Below, one piece after another: positions 60,690 to 64,000 of a stretch of 64,000 bases of DNA (position 1 is its first letter; each line of letters starts with the position of its first letter). A program made the position numbers and the translations under genes. Below the pieces are notes generated by a model. It was not told the origin of the DNA, did not search any database, and saw nothing but the letters and a program-made list of their open reading frames with translations. Location of the stretch: NCBI GenBank assembly GCA_002914845.1, contig JXTC01000197.1:434011-498010 (forward strand). The letters are read 5' to 3'. The stretch comes from Trema orientale. Taxonomy: Eukaryota > Streptophyta > Magnoliopsida > Rosales > Cannabaceae.

Positions 60690-61195
60690 TTGTCAAATAC
60701 CGCAAGGTGGTTACTAAACCAATTAATAAGAGATTAGTAACCAATTTTATTTAGGTATAAATAATCATTTGCCTCTAATTTATATCATTATTTCTACTAA
60801 AATATCTTATAATTGATAACCAGTAACCAATTTTGTAACTAACTACTAGTTTGGACACCATCTACCAATCTAGAAGCAAGTGCTTATTGGATACAAGTAA
60901 TCAATCTTGTGACTAATAACTGATAACTAGTTTAGAAATTGGTCAACAATCTTGAAACCAATAACCAAATTGGTAACTAAAAGTTAGACAGCTCAGTGGA
61001 AAGAAAAATAAAAAATAAAAAGATCATGACTTAATTTTGGTAGTGGTAACTAGAAACCAATAACCAAAGTGGTAACCAGAAACTCTGAACTTTGGTAACT
61101 TGAGACCATGAACTAAATTAGTTACCAGTCCGATAACCAGAAACCTTGGACTTTGGTAATCAGAAGCCAGTAACCACTATCTGATAATCAATAAT
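60690..61195. repeat. degenerate AACCAGTAACCAAATTGGT-type repeat, patch 2
   Basis: Dense words such as aaccagtaaccaattttgtaac, aaccaataaccaaattggta and aaccaaagtggtaaccagaaa, at spacings of roughly 11-22 bases. No ORF of note. Confidence 0.75.
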
Positions 61196-61326
61196 GAATT
61201 TTTCTTTTAAATATGTCACTTTTCATTTTCAAAAATATCATTTGTGTGCACTATTTCTTCGTATACAATATTTTTGTAATTATTGTTTTTTTTGGTAGAT
61301 AAAACTCTTAAAACCCCATATGTTTT

Positions 61327-61650
61327 GGGCTTCTTACAAAATTCCAGGCTCAAAGTACCAAAAATTGAAAAATCTCGGGTGGGTCGAATTTTTTTAAAAT
61401 TCCTGGATTGATTTAAAAAATTTCACTTTTTAAAAATTATTTTAAAAAAATACCACTTTTTTCAAACTAGGTATTTTTTAATAGTACTCGAGATAACCGG
61501 TCAAGTTACCTGAGTTAACTTGATTAATTAACTCAAGTATATCATCAATTAATAAAAAATAGCATTTTTCTAAATATTTTAAAAGTGGTATTTTTTTTAA
61601 TTAAATCTGGAATGTTCATACAATTTCAAAATCCAGAATTTTCAATGTTT
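61327..61650. repeat. dispersed repeat R1 copy D
   Basis: Starts GGGCTTCTTACAAAATTCCAGGCTC, the complement of the right end of copy C, then 'aaaaatctcgggt', 'ataccactttttt', 'gagataaccggtcaagttacctga' and 'aaaagtggtattttttt'. Confidence 0.65.
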
Positions 61651-61974
61651 TAAAAAAATTACCATAAAAATCAAATTTTCTCTATATTTTTGGGTTTGGA
61701 TCAAGAAAACAAGGAAGAGGCCAATATGTTTTCAAAACCCAACACGTTAGCTTTAAGAGGAAATCAGGGAATACACAACCTTTTAAAGAAATATCTCAAA
61801 TATATGGTACACATATTCTTATTATTATTTTCATACGGTGTTCTATTGATAAATACTATTTTTGAAACTTTTTAAATTAAAGCGTATCTGTAATTGAAAA
61901 TTAGGGCGTTAAAAGTTCTTCTCTTCTAATATCGACTTTCAGAGCTTATTATCTCTGAAATTTGTTCTATTCTT

Positions 61975-62165
61975 CTCGATCCCAAGCAAGTCAGATCAAA
62001 ACACATCTCGCAGATCTCGGCGATAACAAAGAGGATGGTTCCGATAAAGATGGTGGCAAGGGCAGCGATGGGGCCGTGGAAGATTGAGACGACTTAATGT
62101 GGGTTGATGCGAACAGGGTAGTTCCAACCGAAGTCGGCAGACAGTGAGCTTCAGGAAAAGCCTTG
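61975..62165 (-). pseudogene. GC-rich coding-like fragment, unidentified
   Basis: Stands out in GC content from all around it. One frame on - reads GWNYPVRINPH, a stop, then VVSIFHGPIAALATIFIGTI and LFVIAEICEMCFDL, with a possible membrane segment; a + frame reads DLGDNKEDGSDKDGGKG. Both are interrupted, and neither family was recognised. Like the fragment at 60.2 kb it may be a captured gene piece. Confidence 0.35.
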
Positions 62166-62229
62166 AGGCGGCAATGCTTGCACTAGTATTAAACTTGGAG
62201 ATTACTAATCGATAGTCAATTTCTAGATC

Positions 62230-63195
62230 TCGACCAAGCTATGTGTTCTTCAATCCAGATTTCTATATATTCTTGTACTGAATTTCTTTAATGGAAATTT
62301 TATTTATTTATTTATTTTTATCTTGATAATGGTAGAGTTTGATTAATGGTTTTTTTGAGATGGGTGTATTTGTGGAGAGTTTGTTGATTGTAGTTGATTG
62401 TATTTGTTTGGAGTTCTTTAATTTTATTTGTGAAAATAGTTGTATTAAAGATGCGAGAAATATGTTTGATAAATTACTTCTAAGAGATGCATATATTGTC
62501 TATATATAGTTCTGATTCAAGCAACACAATAATTTTATATAGTTGAATGATATTATTATCTTTTTTTTCGCTATGATAAATTTCAAGTACAAAAATGATT
62601 TTGAAGTAGCTACATTTCCTTTGGCATTCTTGTAACTTTGGATAGAAAAATCTTAGTTGCTACTAAAATTCCCAAGTGTAACGAAGCTTGAAGAATTATT
62701 TAGCCATGAATATGCTTTAGTGTTTTTCAAATTTCATTGTTTTATGCTATAAAAGAATGAAAGTACAAGAGAACATTTGCAAACACAAGCACTAGTACGA
62801 TTGAGGAAGCAATGCTAGTTAAATGAAAATTTGAAAAAAAAATAAAAACAAAAACAAAAAAAGCAATTGAGTAGAAGAACATAATTTCCAGTCCAAGGCA
62901 ATTAATATTAGAAAAAACAAATAGTAGTCAACCTGAAGACAAAGATATTATTCTCTGTGAAGAAATGCTACTGTCACAAAAAGAAGAAACAAAATGGGTT
63001 ACTTTTATTAGGTCTAAGTTTATGAGCGTGAATTTGTTTGGCAATTTTTTTTTTTATTTTGTTCTTAGTGATGTACTTTTCAGAATTTCTTTAATGGCTT
63101 ATGCGAAGAGTTAGAAACTATTATAAGAAGGTCTCACAAGTTGTTATATATTCGCTTTGTAATATTGATGTCTCTTGTAAGAATGTTTACTGTGT
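62230..63195. other. gene-free AT-rich spacer
   Basis: No family resemblance on either strand. Confidence 0.5.
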
Positions 63196-63199
63196 AATA

Positions 63200-64000
63200 T
63201 TAGTTAGATCTTTATAACTAGCCTCTAGTTTGAAATCAGTAACCATATTAGTCAAGAGTAATTAGTAAAAAAAAAACAGTAACTAAATCGGTATGATAGG
63301 TAACCAGTAATTAGAAAAATTGGAAACCAGTAACTAAAGAAACGAATAACTATACTGGTAAATAGTAACTAATTTTATTACTGTAGTTTTTTCTTTTTAG
63401 ATGCGAAGAAACTAGTAACCGATGTTACTAGTAACTATTAATTAAATTAGTCACCAGTCAAGGAACTAGTAACCAAATCGGTAATTTATTAGAAACTAAT
63501 AACTAAATTGATTTTCCTTAAAAAAATAAGAAGACTAACTAAATCGGTAACTGGTAACTGTTCATCAGATTGGTCACTGATAACAAAAAAAAATTAGTAA
63601 TAAGATTGGTCTTATATGGAAACTAGAAATAAGTAACCAAATTAGTAACTTGTAACATGAATACATAATTGGTAATGTTAGCTACTAGTCACTAGTCTTG
63701 TAAGTAGCCACTAGTTTGGAAACTAGTAACCAGATTGTTAGTTATCTATAGAAACCAGTAACCAATCTTATAGGTAGCTATCAGTTTGGAAGTTAATAAT
63801 AACTAGATTAGTTACTGGTAACCAGTAACTTAAATAGTACTAGTGGTTATTAATCAGATTTTTGTAACTAGCCACTAGTTTCAAACTAGTAACCACATTG
63901 GTTAATGGCAGAGTAATTAGTAACCAAAGAACTAGTAACCAAATTGGCACGACAGATAACAAGTAACTAGAGAAACTAGAAATTAATAACTAAAGAAACG
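63200..64000. repeat. degenerate AACCAGTAACCAAATTGGT-type repeat, patch 3 (runs off window)
   Basis: About 800 bases made almost wholly of variants of 'aaccagtaac', 'taaccaaattggtaac', 'actagtttggaaactagtaacc'. Many units are palindromic (GGTTACTGGTTACT / AGTAACCAGTAACC). The array continues past 64000. Confidence 0.8.

Overview
The window is nuclear DNA of a flowering plant, almost certainly a core eudicot. The genes are split by AT-rich GT-AG introns, are far apart, and encode plant families (SABATH methyltransferases, plant-type eRF3, SKP1-like, an At5g39450-type F-box protein). The spaces between them are very AT-rich and filled with plant transposon debris (CACTA, copia, TRIM, LINE, MITEs). 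The species cannot be fixed from the sequence alone. All exon joins given here were read by eye from splice signals, reading phase and family conservation.

Layout. 0.9-18 kb: three intact SABATH carboxyl methyltransferase genes of the LAMT/farnesoic-acid-MT-like clade. One is on + (914-2553) and two on - (6044-4018 and 17958-14801). All have the same three-exon, phase-0 structure, and a small relic of a fourth copy lies at 2786-2840. Between them sit several MITEs and a decayed CACTA transposon (about 10.27-13 kb) with transposase N-terminal and Ulp1-protease remnants. 18.7-19.0 kb: the 3' stump of a LINE. 20.6-30.2 kb: a complete 18-exon gene on - for translation termination factor eRF3, whose introns hold an LTR-like sequence, a TIR element, a 393-bp-offset duplication, an 81-bp duplication and a degenerate extra copy of the start of exon 9.

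30.3-51.5 kb is gene-poor transposon territory: a copia LTR with tRNA-Met primer site, a TRIM array with repeated LTR/PBS/PPT units, a 1.15-kb inverted-repeat element, and a CACTA element beginning near 37.87 kb. That CACTA element carries a broken Ulp1-type ORF and has itself been invaded by at least three further elements. Minisatellites and two N gaps (30584; 47660-47663) follow.

51.8-58.3 kb: an intronless, divergent SKP1-like gene and, 2.6 kb on, a two-exon F-box gene of the At5g39450 type, both on +. The two families are partners in SCF ubiquitin ligases, though nothing in the sequence shows that these two proteins pair. 58.3-64 kb: MITEs, a GC-rich broken fragment of phosphoacetylglucosamine mutase (60.15-60.5 kb), another GC-rich unidentified fragment (about 62 kb), and a degenerate array of an AACCAGTAACCAAATTGGT-like motif that runs off the end of the window.
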